Origin: Callipepla californica brunnescens
Taxonomy: Eukaryota > Chordata > Aves > Galliformes > Odontophoridae
Direction: 5' to 3'
Length of the DNA: 64,000 nucleotides
Assembly (NCBI GenBank): GCA_023055505.1
Contig: JALIRH010000010.1
Span: 4,031,501 to 4,095,500 of the forward strand
Positions within the stretch are counted from its first letter, which is position 1. The number at the start of each line of letters is the position of its first letter. Below, one piece after another: positions 37,925 to 52,800 of this stretch. The position numbers and the translations under genes are program-made. The notes below the pieces were generated by a model that was not told the origin of the DNA, searched no databases, and saw nothing but the letters and a program-made list of their open reading frames with translations.

Positions 37925-40900
37925 AGCTCATCCCAGAAAATACAAATGTCCACTTGTGTTTTAACAGCTATGTTTTAGGGAAGGAGAAAAGGATGAAGAG
38001 CTGTGACAATTTCCCAAGCTTCATTTTCTAAAGTTCTAACTCTATTCTAGCTTGAGTGCACACAGAGACAGAGTACCATTACTATTTGTTATTGAGCACA
38101 TGATCAGGGGCTCACTTGGACCTATGTGATCCTTCTGTCAGCCACAGTCCTGTCCTATCCAGTTCTCTCCACCCCCTGACCATGCTGACTCCTGGGTTTT
38201 GCTGGCATTACTGAGATGCACACGAGCCTTAAATATCACCAGTTCTCAGTACAGAAAATTGGACAGCTTCCTTAACATTCTCCTTCCTTCCTTAAACTAG
38301 CACATCAGAGCTTATAAAAAAAAATATAGTCTTAGAAGGCAGAGAACAATTGTAATCAAGCAGCCATCAAGAGCAGCCAGAAACAAGCTGAAGGGTTGAA
38401 ATGTCATGTGAGGAAAGACAGGACATGTGGCCCTATCACTGAGAACCAGTCATATAAGTGAATACAGAATTTGGCCAAGCACTCCATAAATATGAAGGGA
38501 AAAGGAAGAGAAAGATGAAGATGAGGTGATAACCCTCCTACATCACAGAGCATATTAGAGTGATTTGCATCCTGAATCGCTGGAACCTCCCCAGAGCTCT
38601 CAAGGACAGGAACCACTGTAGACAGTTAAAGAGGGAACCATCAACATCCTGAGCTGCGTGAAAGGAAATGACAAGAAATGAACTTCTTTATTGTGACAGC
38701 CAACTGCAGAGGGCGCAGGGCATCCAGTAAAATAGAGAAAACCTGTTCTAAACCTGTTTGTCTGCTTTTGAATCTAGGAGCTCTACATCTCCAACATACA
38801 TTCACAACTAAAATTACCTGTAATAGCCAAGCCTTATTTAGTTGGATAGAAAATGAAGAGTTCAGGTTAAAAAAAATATATATATATGCAAATTTCAAGT
38901 TTCCACATGAAAATTTAAAGTGTGCTGTGAAGAGATTTTCACCAAAATCTTTCACACTTTGGGGTAGATAATGTCTTGATTGTATGCTTTGTTATGTAAT
39001 GACTACTTGAAAGCTAGTGATGGCAAATATGCATCAAAAGCTTCTGACAGAAGAGTCACAAACATACAACATGGAGAAGACTCTAATATGGCTGACAAAG
39101 TTACAAAATACAGTGAGACTAAGGCTTGACGAAGATCGCATAGATAGTATGTGGCATAACCTAGAAAATTCTTCGCACCAATCCCCTTTCAATATCAACA
39201 AGAGAAAAATGCATAACACTTAACCACAATACCCTTAAAAATAAAAAAAGCAAAACCTCGCAATCATTTTTCCAAAGCACAACTTACTGACAATGTTCTT
39301 TCCCATATGCTGAGCCGTCAAACCTTAGCTCCTGTCATTGTCCATAGATCATTACAAATCAGTGTATCTAAATCTAACTCCTGCAGGTTCCCTGGAGCAT
39401 AGTCCTCCAAGACCAACCACTCATTTACAGTAAGGCCCTTCTGTTGCTGGGCTCTGTAACAGGTGTCACTAATTAGCACTTCTCCCCACAGGAGCATCAC
39501 TCCCCAGACTTATGTTTAGTTTAGGATGTGACTCATAAGCCTTGATGTTTATGGTTGTATAGTGTGTCTTTCAAACTGTAAGAAACAAGACAAACCCATC
39601 TGCTCCACTGCTGTGTGCTGTAAGTTTTGATAACTAGCATTTTGTAGCCTTTTGCTAGTAAGCAGAAGTGAAGTTCTTCAGTGCCACCAGGGATGCAGTC
39701 AGCACCAGAAGACAGTGCTCTCTGGAGACCAGTGCCTGCACATTTACCAACTCAAAGCCTGGGCTGCCACCAAGCACTTTCCAGAACTAGCCCACGACTG
39801 CACTGGAACAAAACCACTGCTGGCTGGGGCCACTTTATGCATTCAGAGACATTCCACAGCCTGGATTACTCAAGACCGAAGAAGGGACTTTGATTTTGGG
39901 TATTTTCTGATAGAAATTTGCAGCTGCAAAATGCAACCAAGTGTGTCCTAAGGTTAATTAGCAGATCTCTGTGGAGTGGCTTAGTCCTTTATTAGCTCCC
40001 CTTGTTGGAATAACCACCAGCAGCAGGTGGGGAAAGATGCACCTGCACATGACCCTTAGGCAGGGGCTGAAGGGATTCCCAGCATTCAAGAACTCACTCC
40101 AGGAGAAGAAAATTTTACCAAAAGATACTTGCAATAATGATTACCTAGAAGAATGTCTGTTACTGTCAGCACACTGATCATTCCTGGACGTACAGCTCCT
40201 TGAATCTGTCAGCAATGACTCACTGATTTTGCATAGTAGAACTAACAAAAGAAGGTGTAGAAGCAATACCTTGCATTCACTGCCACTACAGTACAGATGT
40301 AAGCACTCATTGTGGTACATCTCCTTTTAGGAACCACTGCTGCACAAGCAAGTTACAGTCACTAGAAGACCAAGGCTGCAACAAATTGATCTTCACAAAC
40401 ATTACATGGGCTTTATATTTCACACACCCTCCCAGTTTGCTGACATCTGTGTACCTTTTGTGCTTGTGGAAGGGTGATACATATGGCTGAAAAATGACTG
40501 CAGAGAGTGTGTTTTGTCAACCATATTCTGCAAAGAAAAACAAACTATGAATGTCTCTATTGAAGCTCCTCTTATTTCATGAATCCACTGCCTGGCTTTG
40601 TCACCCCTATACTCCTTTGTGGCCTCGACTCCTTGATTTCACTTTTTCATAAAGTATAAGAGCCACATTCTAATTCCTTCACAGAAGTACAGTCTTATCC
40701 TACTGAGACAATTATTTGTCTTCTGCTCGAACTCATGTAAACACACCAGAACTTATCACGCAAAACCAATTATTATATTGATTGTTATTTCTCCCCAGTA
40801 AAGACCCATGACCCTTCTCTTTCTCCCTCATAGTTAAACACCCAGCTCATGCTTACTTTACTGATATAATTGGTTTTGAGAAGGATTAATTACTTCTGGT

Positions 40901-43125
40901 CATTTCAGTTATTGAACAAAAACAAGGGCATCCTAGTTTTGAGTAAGTGTTCTATATCATCCTTATTAATATTTCTTCCTTAATATAGAAATAAAGTTTG
41001 AAGAAAGGGCCATCAATGATCTCATACAATTTCAAGCAAGGAGCTCCACTCTCTGTTAATTTCTCCTACATGCTATGTTAATTTGATACAGTCCTCAGGC
41101 TCCTAACAAGTTAGCAACACTGTCCTCATTAAGGAAAGATACCACAAGGGAACTACACTATTAAATGAAAGCATGTAGCCTCATTTCTTAGAGCTTCATA
41201 TAATGAAAGATCAAAAACCTGCATTTTGAAGGGAGTGCAAAAACACCTCTGTTGGTTCTTTTTTTCTTTTTTGGGGGGGAGGGAGAGGGGAGAAGTCCAC
41301 TCAAATGCTATTTTTTTTTTGCGCAGGTTCTTTTCCAAGTGAAAAACAGAAGCCGGCTCTAAACAGAACTTTCAGACTTGTGAGTATACAGTAAACCAGA
41401 ACTGGAAGCAGCCAGTATAGACTTGCTCAGAAACACAGAAAGATGGTCTCAGTGTTTTCCAGGCATTTATCAGAGATTGGAATGCACTTATTTCCTAGAA
41501 CAGAAGACTTAACAATTTGTATCTCAAATCTCTGTAGCCAGAACTCTTTTCCAAAGTAGTCTGGGACCAGCTTCAGGTGGGACAGTCAGGCTTCAAGTGG
41601 AAACCAAAGTATCCTGAACTGGTCTTGGGTTCTCTCTAACTACAGCCCATAGGTATTCATGGTCCTGATATGCTTTTTCTCACTCCTCATGCCCCACTCC
41701 CTTACCTTCCCCCCACCCCGTTCGTTTTTCATTTATCTTTATCTAGATCTTGCTTTCTTAATTAGAAGAGGTTTTCAGTTTAACCATACACACAAAAAAT
41801 ACAGCAAATCCCCTTGCCTTGATGGCAAGCTGTGCACATGACATCCTGCTACATAAAAGGCTGTTCAAGACTGCTTCCCCCTCCTCCCTCCCCCACCAAT
41901 ACTAAGCTGGAAGGGGATTAAAAGTAGAGATAAATGTAATAAAAATCAAAATAACATTAAGATTCAAATGATTGGTATTAGAATTAGCAAACTTGAAAGT
42001 ATTTTTAAAATACGTTTTGTATTTCCTGTATCTTCCTTACAAGGAATCCAGACAGATCCTTGTCAGTATAAAATATACAGGAATAATTTGATCACAACTT
42101 GTCATCTCTTGCATCTGTCTGCCAAACCACAGTGTCTGCTTATGAACACAGACGTTCATAAAAACAGCTTCTTTCTGAAAGCTGGCAAGAAGTATGATTG
42201 TGCTATATAACCTGTGGCAAGCAATAAGAACAAATGCAGTGTCATGCTCACAGCTTTTAATTCTCCTCAGTGTACTGAGCACAAGTTACACATCACAGCT
42301 GCCCTCTGTTATGGGAGAAGGCCTGAAATGAAGGCAACACAAGGAAGAGAGAGTGGATTAGGACTGCATACTGACTGCAGCAGAAAATGCCTAAATGAGA
42401 GAGAACACTTGCAAAAATAACGGAAACTTATTGTGCTGTCACAGGATTCAGTAGGGGGAAAGAGGAAACGGATAGGTCTCAGATGGATTAACTCTACTCC
42501 TAGCTTTAGTTTCTTCTGCACAAGTCTTGGAAAGCAACAGACCTTGTCTTGAAAATACAAGCTTTATTTACCTAGGCCACATAACACAAGCTTCTTTCCT
42601 GAGACCACAGCACAGGTGTTTTACCAGTTATTGATAGCACCACAGTAGGTCAGTTGCTATAATAATTGGGAGTAGCAAAGATCCCCTATCCACTGCTGTC
42701 TTCTAACAAGAAAAGAAGTCTCTATATCATGTTCCTAGTTCCTAACCACAAAACAGAGAAATGAGTCAACAACAAAGCCTGTTTTACTCCAAATTCTCAC
42801 TTCAGCCACTGTTTCTGTATATTCTCTAGATTTGCACGTTGCAATTTTTTCTTCCCCAGGTTAGCTCAGCTAGAAGCAAAGAAACAGAGCCTCTTTAATG
42901 CTTTTAGCTTCTACCTGAAAAAAGAATCTTGCTTGGAATAAACAAGATCCTTGTGGCCAAACACTGTGATACTAGAACTGTCTCTGAATTTGCTGTTTGC
43001 TCCACCAGTCACCTGTGACACTGACCCAAACCAACCAGTGTTACTTTTGAAAACATTTAAAGAATTCATTACCTAAATATAGAAGAGCTTGCTAGGAAAT
43101 ACTATGCAAGAGTCATTCTCAGGGG

Positions 43126-43162
43126 TAAAAAAAAAAATAAAAATAAAAAATAAAAAAAATAT
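43126..43162. repeat. A-rich low-complexity repeat
   Basis: Runs of A broken by single T residues (AAAATAAAAATAAAAAATAA type). It could be a decayed retroposon tail, but no element body was seen next to it. Confidence 0.7.
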
Positions 43163-44354
43163 CTCCCATAAGAACGCAGTTCCATTGGGAAGAAAGATTA
43201 CATGCGAGTTTCACAACCAAAATGCCTTACTTGACACTACTCCCAGCATAGAGGCAGGCATCAAGCTATTTACTGATCTAACAACTGCCTTCTAACTGCT
43301 ACCAAAATAATCTCATTACTTCAATAAGCTCGCTAGTGCCTGAAATCCTCAACACATTGTTCAAGGATACTCTTAGCATCTGAGCAACTGGGAATCAATA
43401 ACAATTTTGGAAAGGGGCAAGAAGAAAAACAAGGGTTAAAGGCAATTAATCATGAAAAGAATCTAAATTACTTTTAAATTTTAATTTGGTACACCAAATT
43501 TAATGGATTCTTGAATACTAAGGCTATGGTAAACATGCTGATCCTATGTCTTATTGAGTAGAACCAGAGCACTACTCATTCGTTGCGACCCTGAGTTATC
43601 AAGGACATTCTGGGCAAGCAGCCAAGGTAATACATGCTCAGTAATAATAATCTACACTTGAAAGTAACGTGATGCCTGTTACATGATGACTGTACCAATT
43701 GGAGGAAGGTTAGATCTCCAGCTCTGCTAACTGCTTGACTTAGTATTTGTTTAAGCACATGAGAAACATTATAAAATAATACATGTTTCTTAGATACAGG
43801 AGAGAAGTTGAGCAATGTAAGTAGCAAAGAAATGGGAAGAGGTAGCAGAATGATGGGGTAGATATGCTCTGAATTCAAGAGCAGTTCAAACATTTTTATT
43901 TTGAAAGGCAGTGAAACTCTTGTGGCTCTGTGTGCACAGAGGACTGTCGCTGTGCGTACCAGGAAAAGAGATCAACAGATTGACAGGAATCCTGCTCTTC
44001 TTAAGGGATGTAGAAACACAGAGTCAAAGAAGTTAAAATAATAAAGGCCAATGAAAAAAACTGTCCATCTTCTACAATTGCTCTCTGGGGTACATTGGTG
44101 GGAGACCCTCTCATTCAGTTCTTAAAGTCTCAAGGACTCCTTCTCCATTATTTTCCATTGGAAAAGAGCAAGTTCCAGAAACTGTCACTTTCAGGCTGTA
44201 TGGATAAGATAGTCCTGAAGTGCTCCTTCCCAGCTATAATGTGTTTCATCCAGGCTACCAGGAATCTGATGTTATCTACCGCATGCTTGCTTTATAATGG
44301 TAACCAGAGATTACGCTCTTTGACTGCCTTCCAAGGAAAATTAGGAACTCCAAC

Positions 44355-44460
44355 CTATTACAGACCTTGAGATAAAACTTGTCTAATCCAACATCCATCC
44401 CATGCTCAGGAACACTCACATTTGGCAAGCTGGTCAGTCCCACTGATCTAGTCATGTGAT
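44355..44460 (-). mobile_element. Possible decayed CR1 3' region
   Basis: Read on the minus strand it has GGGATGGATGTTGGATTAGA, then ATCTCAAGGTCTGTAATAGG and TTGGAG. This resembles the CR1 3' tail (GGTTGGACTAGATGATCT..AGGTCCCTTCCAACC), with many mismatches. The ATTCTATG terminal repeat was not found, so the call is tentative. Confidence 0.35.
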
Positions 44461-46689
44461 TATGATACCTCATCCATTATTACTTTGAGTGAGGTCAACA
44501 CACATCTACTGCAAGTCTTACTCTTAATGAGAAGAGAAACTACTTCACAAAATTCCTGAGGGATAGGCAAAACAGTCTGCATAAGGATAACTGCAAGATG
44601 AACTGCAGAACACAGAATGGGCCCAGGTCTTCTGAGCCTCAGTTGGCAACCTGCTCATTAGGGCACAACATCCCAACCAAAGTTTATAATAAAAACTGGT
44701 TTTAAATAAAAAGTGTTTTTAAAGTGGACCTATACTTAAAAGCATCACATTCTAGAGCTAACCAGTATAGTTGTCTACAGCATTTGTCTTACATACTATT
44801 TTCAGCAATTTATTGTTGATTTCACATTTTGCTTTTCTAGAGAAAAATCATAAAATGCACTTGCAAGTACCATGAATAGGTGTCCTACTAAAATACACTC
44901 TGCTTAAAGGTCATTTTTTTTGACACAGGCTTTTGATTTTTATAAGTACCATAAGTTTTATTAAAAATAACATATATATAACACACTGCTACACTACTCC
45001 ATTTCTTCTTCAGCTTCAAAACAGATGCTTTAGAGAAACCTAGAAGGAACATCACTATGATGATGTGCAAGTGAAAATCTGCAGCAAGCCGACGAGGCAT
45101 TCTGGCCTCACAGAAAGCAAGTCTCTGAGGGCTCTTTAGTAAAGAGAAGCAACATTTTCCAAACAAGAGTGGAAACAGAAGCTGCTTAATGTGAAATGTG
45201 TGTCTGTGGAACAGACATTTTTTCTAGAGAAATAGGAAGAGAACTTGCAAAACCACAATGTACCTCCAAGAAATCTATATGCATTTTTTTATGTACTGTT
45301 TTTAGGAAAAAAAACCTTAGTTTTATTCAATAGGGAATGTTAAACTTACTGTACAGATGGTTCCAAATTTAAGCTTGAAATTAGTCCAGCACAACAATAA
45401 TGCCTCAAAAAATTATAAGGTTTCTGTCACTACGGTAGCTAAATGGTAATAGCTTAATCCTGCACAAACTAAAACCCATAGCAAAACTTCTGCCCTTAGC
45501 AATGCAGGATCTGACTCAGTGAATCTCAACATTAGCCTGATTTCTAAAACCTCTTTACCCAGTTTCTCACGGTAGCTTAGTCTGGGAATTCTGTGGAGAC
45601 CATTCACTTGAAATGTGTCAGAGAGATTTCTTTCATTCAGCAACAAATTCCTGACTGATTAAAAGACCTGCGTTGACAGCCCAATAGGAAGCCTTGCCAT
45701 CTACTGCTTGGGCAGCCTGCACTATTGCCAGCATGTGCCAATTGAGAAAACAAGGAGCAGTAGGGGAGGGCAACTGGGAGTCAGACAAAGCCTCTGGAAG
45801 CTTCCAAGCAGCTTACGATAGAAGGGAGTTGTTAAATGCAGCCTCTCACAGCCAACTAGATAAATTAACTATTCTCCTAAAACATTCTACCACAACATCT
45901 TGCCACTGATCTCTGTAAAATATTGGATTTCAGGTTTTATTGGATTAGGTTCAGTGTCAGGATTAAGTAATATACTGAACTACACAGTAATGCCTAAATA
46001 AATGAATGAATTAATTAATAATCACCAGCTCTGTGCCACAAAGATGCCTTCAGAAACCCATACACACTGACAAAAAGACTTGGACTTTTATCGTGCTGTA
46101 TCTTTACCTTCACTCTCTTGAGAAATATGGCTTAAGAGAATAACTCAATCCTTGAACCTGTTGGCTGATTTCTACTAAACTGAGAACATGAGAAAAGTCC
46201 CAAGCATAAGAAGTTCCTCCCATAAGACCAAAAACTAGTTGTATAACGTAAAGAAACCCAAGTAATCACCTTTAAGAGGAAAAGGGGCAAGCACTAAGGT
46301 CAGTAATTAGCTCTTTGTAAGAGCAGCTAGGGGAACAGACACCTTAAGCAGAAATAATTCTGAGTGGTTTTTTAGTATAGGTGATGGAACCTGAGAAGTG
46401 TGTTACAGGGCAAGAACACAATTTCAGAAATAACTAGCTTCTCTTGCTTCACTGCTCAGTTGTCCTCCCATTGTCTGTGAAAATGATAAGAGTTAATAGA
46501 TAAAGCAGACTTAACTACATTACCAATAGCACTGGTCTTCAGAAACAGTTAAATTTCTTCAGAGAAGTTCTTTACAATACTAGGCAAGGAACCATTAAGA
46601 ATACCAATAATCACATACAGAAAAAAACTGACTCACCTAACTGATGATACAATCTCTAGCTATAGAACATGCCTCACCAGGAAGTAACT

Positions 46690-46870
46690 TTCACTCAGGA
46701 GGTGCTTTCCCTGAGGAGGTTAGCCCTTAAATGAGCCCAGGGAGGGGTGGACCCGTGGTCCACCATTTCTGGTCATGAGGGAAGCACAGGTGGATTGCTT
46801 GCACCTGTGCTTCCTGGGCCAGCCCCCTTCACCAGGTGCTCAATCATCAGTTCAGGCCATAACAGAACAG
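46690..46870. other. GC-rich segment with two adjacent perfect hairpins
   Basis: Hairpin 1 has arms GGTGGACC 46746-46753 and GGTCCACC 46757-46764 with a 3-nt loop. Hairpin 2 has arms GGAAGCACAGGTG 46780-46792 and CACCTGTGCTTCC 46802-46814 with a 9-nt loop. The stems are perfect, only 15 bases apart, and lie in a short GC-rich island in AT-rich DNA. It could be a decayed inverted-repeat transposon, part of a structured RNA, or a regulatory element. I do not recognise the family. Confidence 0.5.
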
Positions 46871-49800
46871 TTCCCTTACAAATGCAAGACCTGAATCAAA
46901 TTGCAAGAGAGTGCTGAAAAAAGAAGCTTCAATGCTGAGAAGCCTTATGATACATAGTATGTAGTCATGCAAAGAAAGAGCCTATATCAACACATAACTT
47001 ATACTGCATATTAATTAATGTGCATAATAAAAGTCCTCAACAAACAAACAAAACAACGACAAACAAAAAAACACAAGGAAAGAACATGTAGGGTGTTTAC
47101 AGCAAAGGCAGCATATTTTCTTGCTGAAAGAGGACTGTCTCAATTCTTCAATTTTTAAAATACTGCTTTCTTGAAAGCAAGCAGGAGTTTCAGGAAGAGC
47201 TGGTAAGAATATACCCTGTATCTTCACCAGGTGGCAGGATGATAACCTTGAACAACATTTTCTGTTGAGTATTTGTCACAAGGCTCAAGGGGACTGCTAA
47301 TTCCCTCTCCTACAATGACTCAGGCTGGGATTTCCCCTAGTTTTGTTATTAGCCTAGTTGCTATTTTTCTTCCTACCTATTTTGTTGCTTAGGAGACTGA
47401 CAGTCATTGAAAAAAAAAGAAAAAAAAAAAAAGAAATAACAACAAAACCTAAAAAATTAGGCTTATTCCTGCCAATGTGATCCCAAGTTAAGAAATGCTG
47501 AATGTCTAACACACAGGATCTGCCAGTGCAGAAAGAACGTGACTTGTTAGTACAAAGAGCATCCAGGGAAGAAAATACCCAGGCACAGCCAGTGGTGGCT
47601 CTCCAATAGCAAAGCAGTATGGATTTACTTTTTATGTTTTCAGGGCAGTTACAGAAGTTTCTCCAGTTGAACAATGTAACTGGGCGATGATTTATGGGAC
47701 AGAGGGTTTGTTACATGAAGGAGTCATCGAACATAGATGCAACTTTCCCGCCTCTGAGGACTGTAGCATTCTGTAGTATTCCCTAGGGAAGGTCTGCTGA
47801 AGCCTGTTTGTATACATGAATATGGTACCTCAGCAATTGCTGCATCTTCTGTTCCATTTTCAGCAGGAGATCACAATCTGCTTCATAAATCAGGTCACCG
47901 TAATTTCCTCCTTTCCCCTTACATTTTTATTCTTCCTTTCCATCTTTCATTTTATTTAATAAGAAACTATAGCCAAGAGAACAGGGCAATAATAAGAGCT
48001 ACTGAAGACTGCTGGACTCTGCTCCAATCTTCTAATGCATGAACATCACTCTTAAGAGAAACCAGTGCACACTCCCAAGATTACTGAAGAAACAGCACCC
48101 TTCACAAAGGCTAGAAAATGAATCCTGCATCACAATCCCTGTCTCTTGTTATATTCTGGCTTCTCAAAAGGACCAAATACATCATTTCTTAATGTGGTGT
48201 TGAAGCTCTTTAGTCTTCATCCCTCTTGAAAATTCTGGTGCTTATATTTAGGATCTCAGCCAAAGGTTTAAGAACTTATGCTAAGCCTCAGTGCTTGGCA
48301 TGATGAATGTGTGGGTTTCTGGCACATGTATTTAAAAAGAAATGTGTTATTAACTGGCTTTCTAGGAGCTCGAGGAATTTGGAAAAGAATCATTAAATAA
48401 TACACAGCATTTGAAAGCAGAACATCTTCAAAAACTGCTGCTACACAAGATGACTCATAATGTGACAACACTGATATTACTAGTAGCACCAGAGGAAAAT
48501 CCTGTCCCAGGTCAGAAACACTCAGATGCAGTGGATACATTCTAGGAAAGACACATGAAATGTTTCACCGGGCTTGTTTCCTCAGCTGAATAAAGCAAAT
48601 GAAAAATTAGGTAATAGCTGAATTTTCAATCCAAGTGGTAGGTAACAAGGGAACAAGTTCTCATGTCTTGATCCTGCTCCTACTTGCAGATGCTGACACA
48701 TTTCCCTCAGGCTTGAAATAGGACTGACACCAATATAACCATTTTTTAATTTCAAGCTTCCTCCTTCAATCAGTTGTATTTATTGATCCCTGTGACTGGT
48801 CTTCTTAGCTCGCCCCTTCATAAGGGTTGTTAATGTCTGCTTATCTATTTGCTTATGCCAGTATAGGTAGATCTTTACCTTTATATAACATTTGCTTGCT
48901 GTTCTATGGTATTTTGGGGAAAATTGACACATTCATTGATCTATCTGAAGCATGTACTGAACAGCAGATCACTAATGCCCTTTCAAAATTACTGCCCTCC
49001 CCAATGGCAGAAATGAAGACATAAGAGGGTATGCACGTGAACCAAAATATATGATCAAGAAAGAACAAAGAGGCACTTTCCCACAAGGTGAAAGCTTATG
49101 AGGTTACACTTAAAAGATGGTAATACATGTTCCTTCCTGGAGTGACAACCTTTGTTCGAAGACTCCTAGAGAGGTTGGGAATATGTATTGTAGGGTCATG
49201 ACCACCCCACCTTTCCTATACTGCGAAAGTGGGAGGATTTATGTATTAATTTCTGTTACTGTAGTTCTTATAGACCAATGCCAATGGGTCAGGGCCATGC
49301 TGGACAAGGCACGACAATGACATTTTAAACATAGACAGCACCTCTTCTGCAGTGCACATATCTTGTTATCTAGATGGCACACAGCGCAAGGAGGGAGAGA
49401 CACATAATGAGAAGACAAATGGGGGGCAAAGGAAGAGCTGAGCCAGGGGCACTAGGACAGGCATGCTGCTCAGTCACAGGCAGACGCAAACATTCTGATA
49501 GATGTCTACTGCAAGCTAATGGGGTCATGCTGGCTGAGGATGGAAGAGCATCTCATTTTGGGTGCCATCCTGCTTCTGTTACAGAAAATGTATGAGTCCA
49601 GAAGTCCACAGACAACTTTCTGGTGCCCCCAGTACAGTTTGTTTGTCCCTGGAAGTTTAGGCACTCTGATGCTCCTTTACCTCAACATCCACTAAAACAG
49701 CTGAATCAAATTTGAAAGTCAGATCTTGCTCAAGTTACTGGACTTCAAGCTCTCTTCTGCCACCTCCCTCTGTTAGGAACTATTCATCTCAACTGGGAAC

Positions 49801-52800
49801 GCTTCACATTTTCTGCATCACTCTGCTTTGGAAACCCATTTTGCCTCATCTATTTAAATAATAAGCTCTTCAGTAGTCTCACTGTGGTCTGTGTGTACAG
49901 TACAAAGCCATGCATGGGGCCAAATCCCTGCTCACAGCACCCATGATTTACTGAGTCCAAATGGAGCCATGGGAAGGGCAGAGCAGAGGAACAACTCTAA
50001 GAGGCTGTGGGGAGCAGAAAGATGGCCAAATTTACCGACGTTCCAATAGCTCCTGCCATGAAGAAAGAGGCAAGAGTACTTGTGATAGCAACTACCAGGA
50101 ATGACCTGGGTGAGGGAAGGAAGATGTAAATTATGGTTGTTAGTAAAGTAAAGGGGGCAGTATATCTCACAGCAATGTTCTTTTTCTATTAACTTGGGAT
50201 TTTCTTTTGGCACCGTTTTTTGGTTTTTTTTTTAATCAGAGACAGCCTGAACTGGAGCCATTTCTGAGTGTCAGATACTTTGCTTTGGCAAACATGGAAA
50301 ATACAGTGTCATCTCCACCTTTTCTGAAAGAGATAAATCACAGACCCTACATAGGCTCCTGCATCCTTCTTGGTTGTTACTGAAGGCCAAAGTGGAAGAG
50401 ACGGAAGAGAACTAACCTTGTATTAAAAATACCTGCAGGTTTTTGAATCAGTTTATAAAAATAGGTGCCCGAAGAAGAAAAAAGAAGGAATAAAGAAATC
50501 TGAAAATTAAATTCAACACCAAATAGTTTCTACTGTGCCCATCTATTTCAACTAGTATGATATTAATAGAATACACAACAGCAGGGAGTGGGAAAATAAA
50601 CGTATTTTCGCTCACATAAGGGAACTGACTAAATGACTCACAAATGCCATGATAATCTGAAATGATATTATACTCACTGAGACAAACCAGCTTCTTAACG
50701 GTAACCTAGCATGTTAAATTCAATCAGTTTTATCTGAGGCCATGGACAGATTGAGTGATCAATCTCTATTACCTTAGGCTTTTTTTATTCCATCTTTACA
50801 GTACCATTTTTCTTCTCACTAGATAGTTCAGTTCATTTCCCTGAGCCTTTGTCAGCTTAATAGCTGAATTTCAGACTTACACACAAAAAAATGGCTCTCA
50901 AACTTCCAGAAGAAGGTGAGCAAGTAAGTGGGTTCTGTGTAGGGGAGGGGGGAATATTGCTAAAAAACAACAGGCAATTGTGAACATTGCCTGTGTTGCA
51001 GTTACTGGATAAAGCTATGCGTTCACATTTCATAATGGAGACGTTCAGGGTCAAGCAGGTGCTGGCTTCAGATGCTGCTATAATCAAGAGGTGGGGTATT
51101 TTTGGTCCTGCATAATTGGCAAGCAGGTATTCCCCTAGAGAAATGGAATGAGGACACAGCAGTTAACTCTTCCAGTCCTGCAATCAGAGTGCTAATCAAT
51201 CACATCCTTAGCAACTGCATGGTCACTATGGTACCGACACCATCTCCTGCTAAAATCCTTTCCAATTTATTCTCCTAGTAACTTTGATGATGGTCAGAGC
51301 AGAAGTTACATACACTTGCTGACACTGCTCTGAATGATTCCATCAATCTCCATTCTGCAATATTGGACCCTGTTGTAAATGAGAATCAGCTGCAAGGCTA
51401 GAAAGGAAGGCAGTAAGTGTCCAGACAATCTATGCTGTTTGATTTTCAGAAACACTGTGCAAATGACAAACACAGTGCTTCACTACAGCCTCTCTGCTCT
51501 AATAGTCTTAAATGTGAGACTAATGAACTTTATCTTTCAACTCCATTGAACCTCATTATACTGTAAATACACTTTGTGTAACATCTTCTTGTAACTCAGC
51601 TGCCAAAAATAATAATGACACTATCAGAAAAGAAGGAAAAGGCAAGGCTATGGTCTTAAAATCAAACCAATCAGATGAACCCTTTCACAGCAAGTATTTG
51701 TCCTGCAGTGATAAAATACAGAGTTTGTAATGAAAAAAATGCTAGATGTTGAGACCTTTTAACATGCTAACAGAATCAGAAAATAGCATACAGGAGATAG
51801 ACTAACAATTTATCCCTGATGGAGTTGCAAAGAGTGGATGGTGAATTTCACCTGCAAGTTCTATCCCATAAAATATTCTTACGGGACATATTTTCAGTAT
51901 CTCCTCAGCCTCAGGATTCTGTCCTCTGACAAACCTTGTACTGATCATTTTTGGAGGCGGAACAGTGGACCGGGTGGATGCTGTGTGGATATAGCGGGAT
52001 GACACAGTGAAAAATACCTGTTTTCACATGTGGAAGATAATGTTAAAATGAACAGCTCAGATACTGGGAGGTCATCAACTAGAATGACAGTTTTAAGTGA
52101 TACTGACCAAGAAGCAGACAAATGCACAGCTTCATAGAGATTTGCAGAACGTACACTCTCTCAGTAATGCTGGCATTTATGGCATATTTCTAATTGGAGC
52201 ACCTCAATTCTACATTTGCCTAATTGATTACTGTAACAAAGATGCCCCTAATGCTCCATATTGCTCACTGATTGCTAGGCAAACAATACGGGAGTGTCAA
52301 TATTTGCTTTTTCCTTGTCATTGTTTGAGAGGGTATAACTCATTTGGGACAATGCTCTATTAGTATTTTATTAAACACACATGGAAAGCATCCAGTATGC
52401 TTAGCCTCTGTTTTTTTTTTTTTTTCACATTTCTTTTTGTTGTTTGTTTGTTTGTTTAAACTTTGCAGTGGAAACAACTGCTTGTCAGTTGTTGAAGTCA
52501 AAAGACAAGACAAAGCATTTCAAAAGAACTCATGATGTTGCTGGCCTGATGGTTTCACACTGGGGGGCCCTAGGTTCAGGGAGGTTGAGAATTCAAAACT
52601 GTTACCCATTTTATATTCACAGGGCTGGTCTCTCTAACCAAGCACCCCACTAAATCCCCACCACCTTCTACCTTGTCTGCTGATGCTTTGTCTTAAACCA
52701 GAAGTAAACACCTTTATCACAGATATTTTCAGTCAGAATTCATGCAGCACCTGGCACAGTGGGCTCCCTGCCCCTAACTAGCACTTTTGGTGCTACTGTG

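Larger units (their letters stand above)
37950..46690. other. Intergenic DNA downstream of CPO, first part
   Basis: No coding exon or RNA gene recognised on either strand. Small simple repeats occur: TA repeat at 38875-38887 and A-rich (AAAAATA)n at 43126-43162. In mammals the next gene is KLF7, on the opposite strand. None of its zinc-finger exons is present here. Confidence 0.6.
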
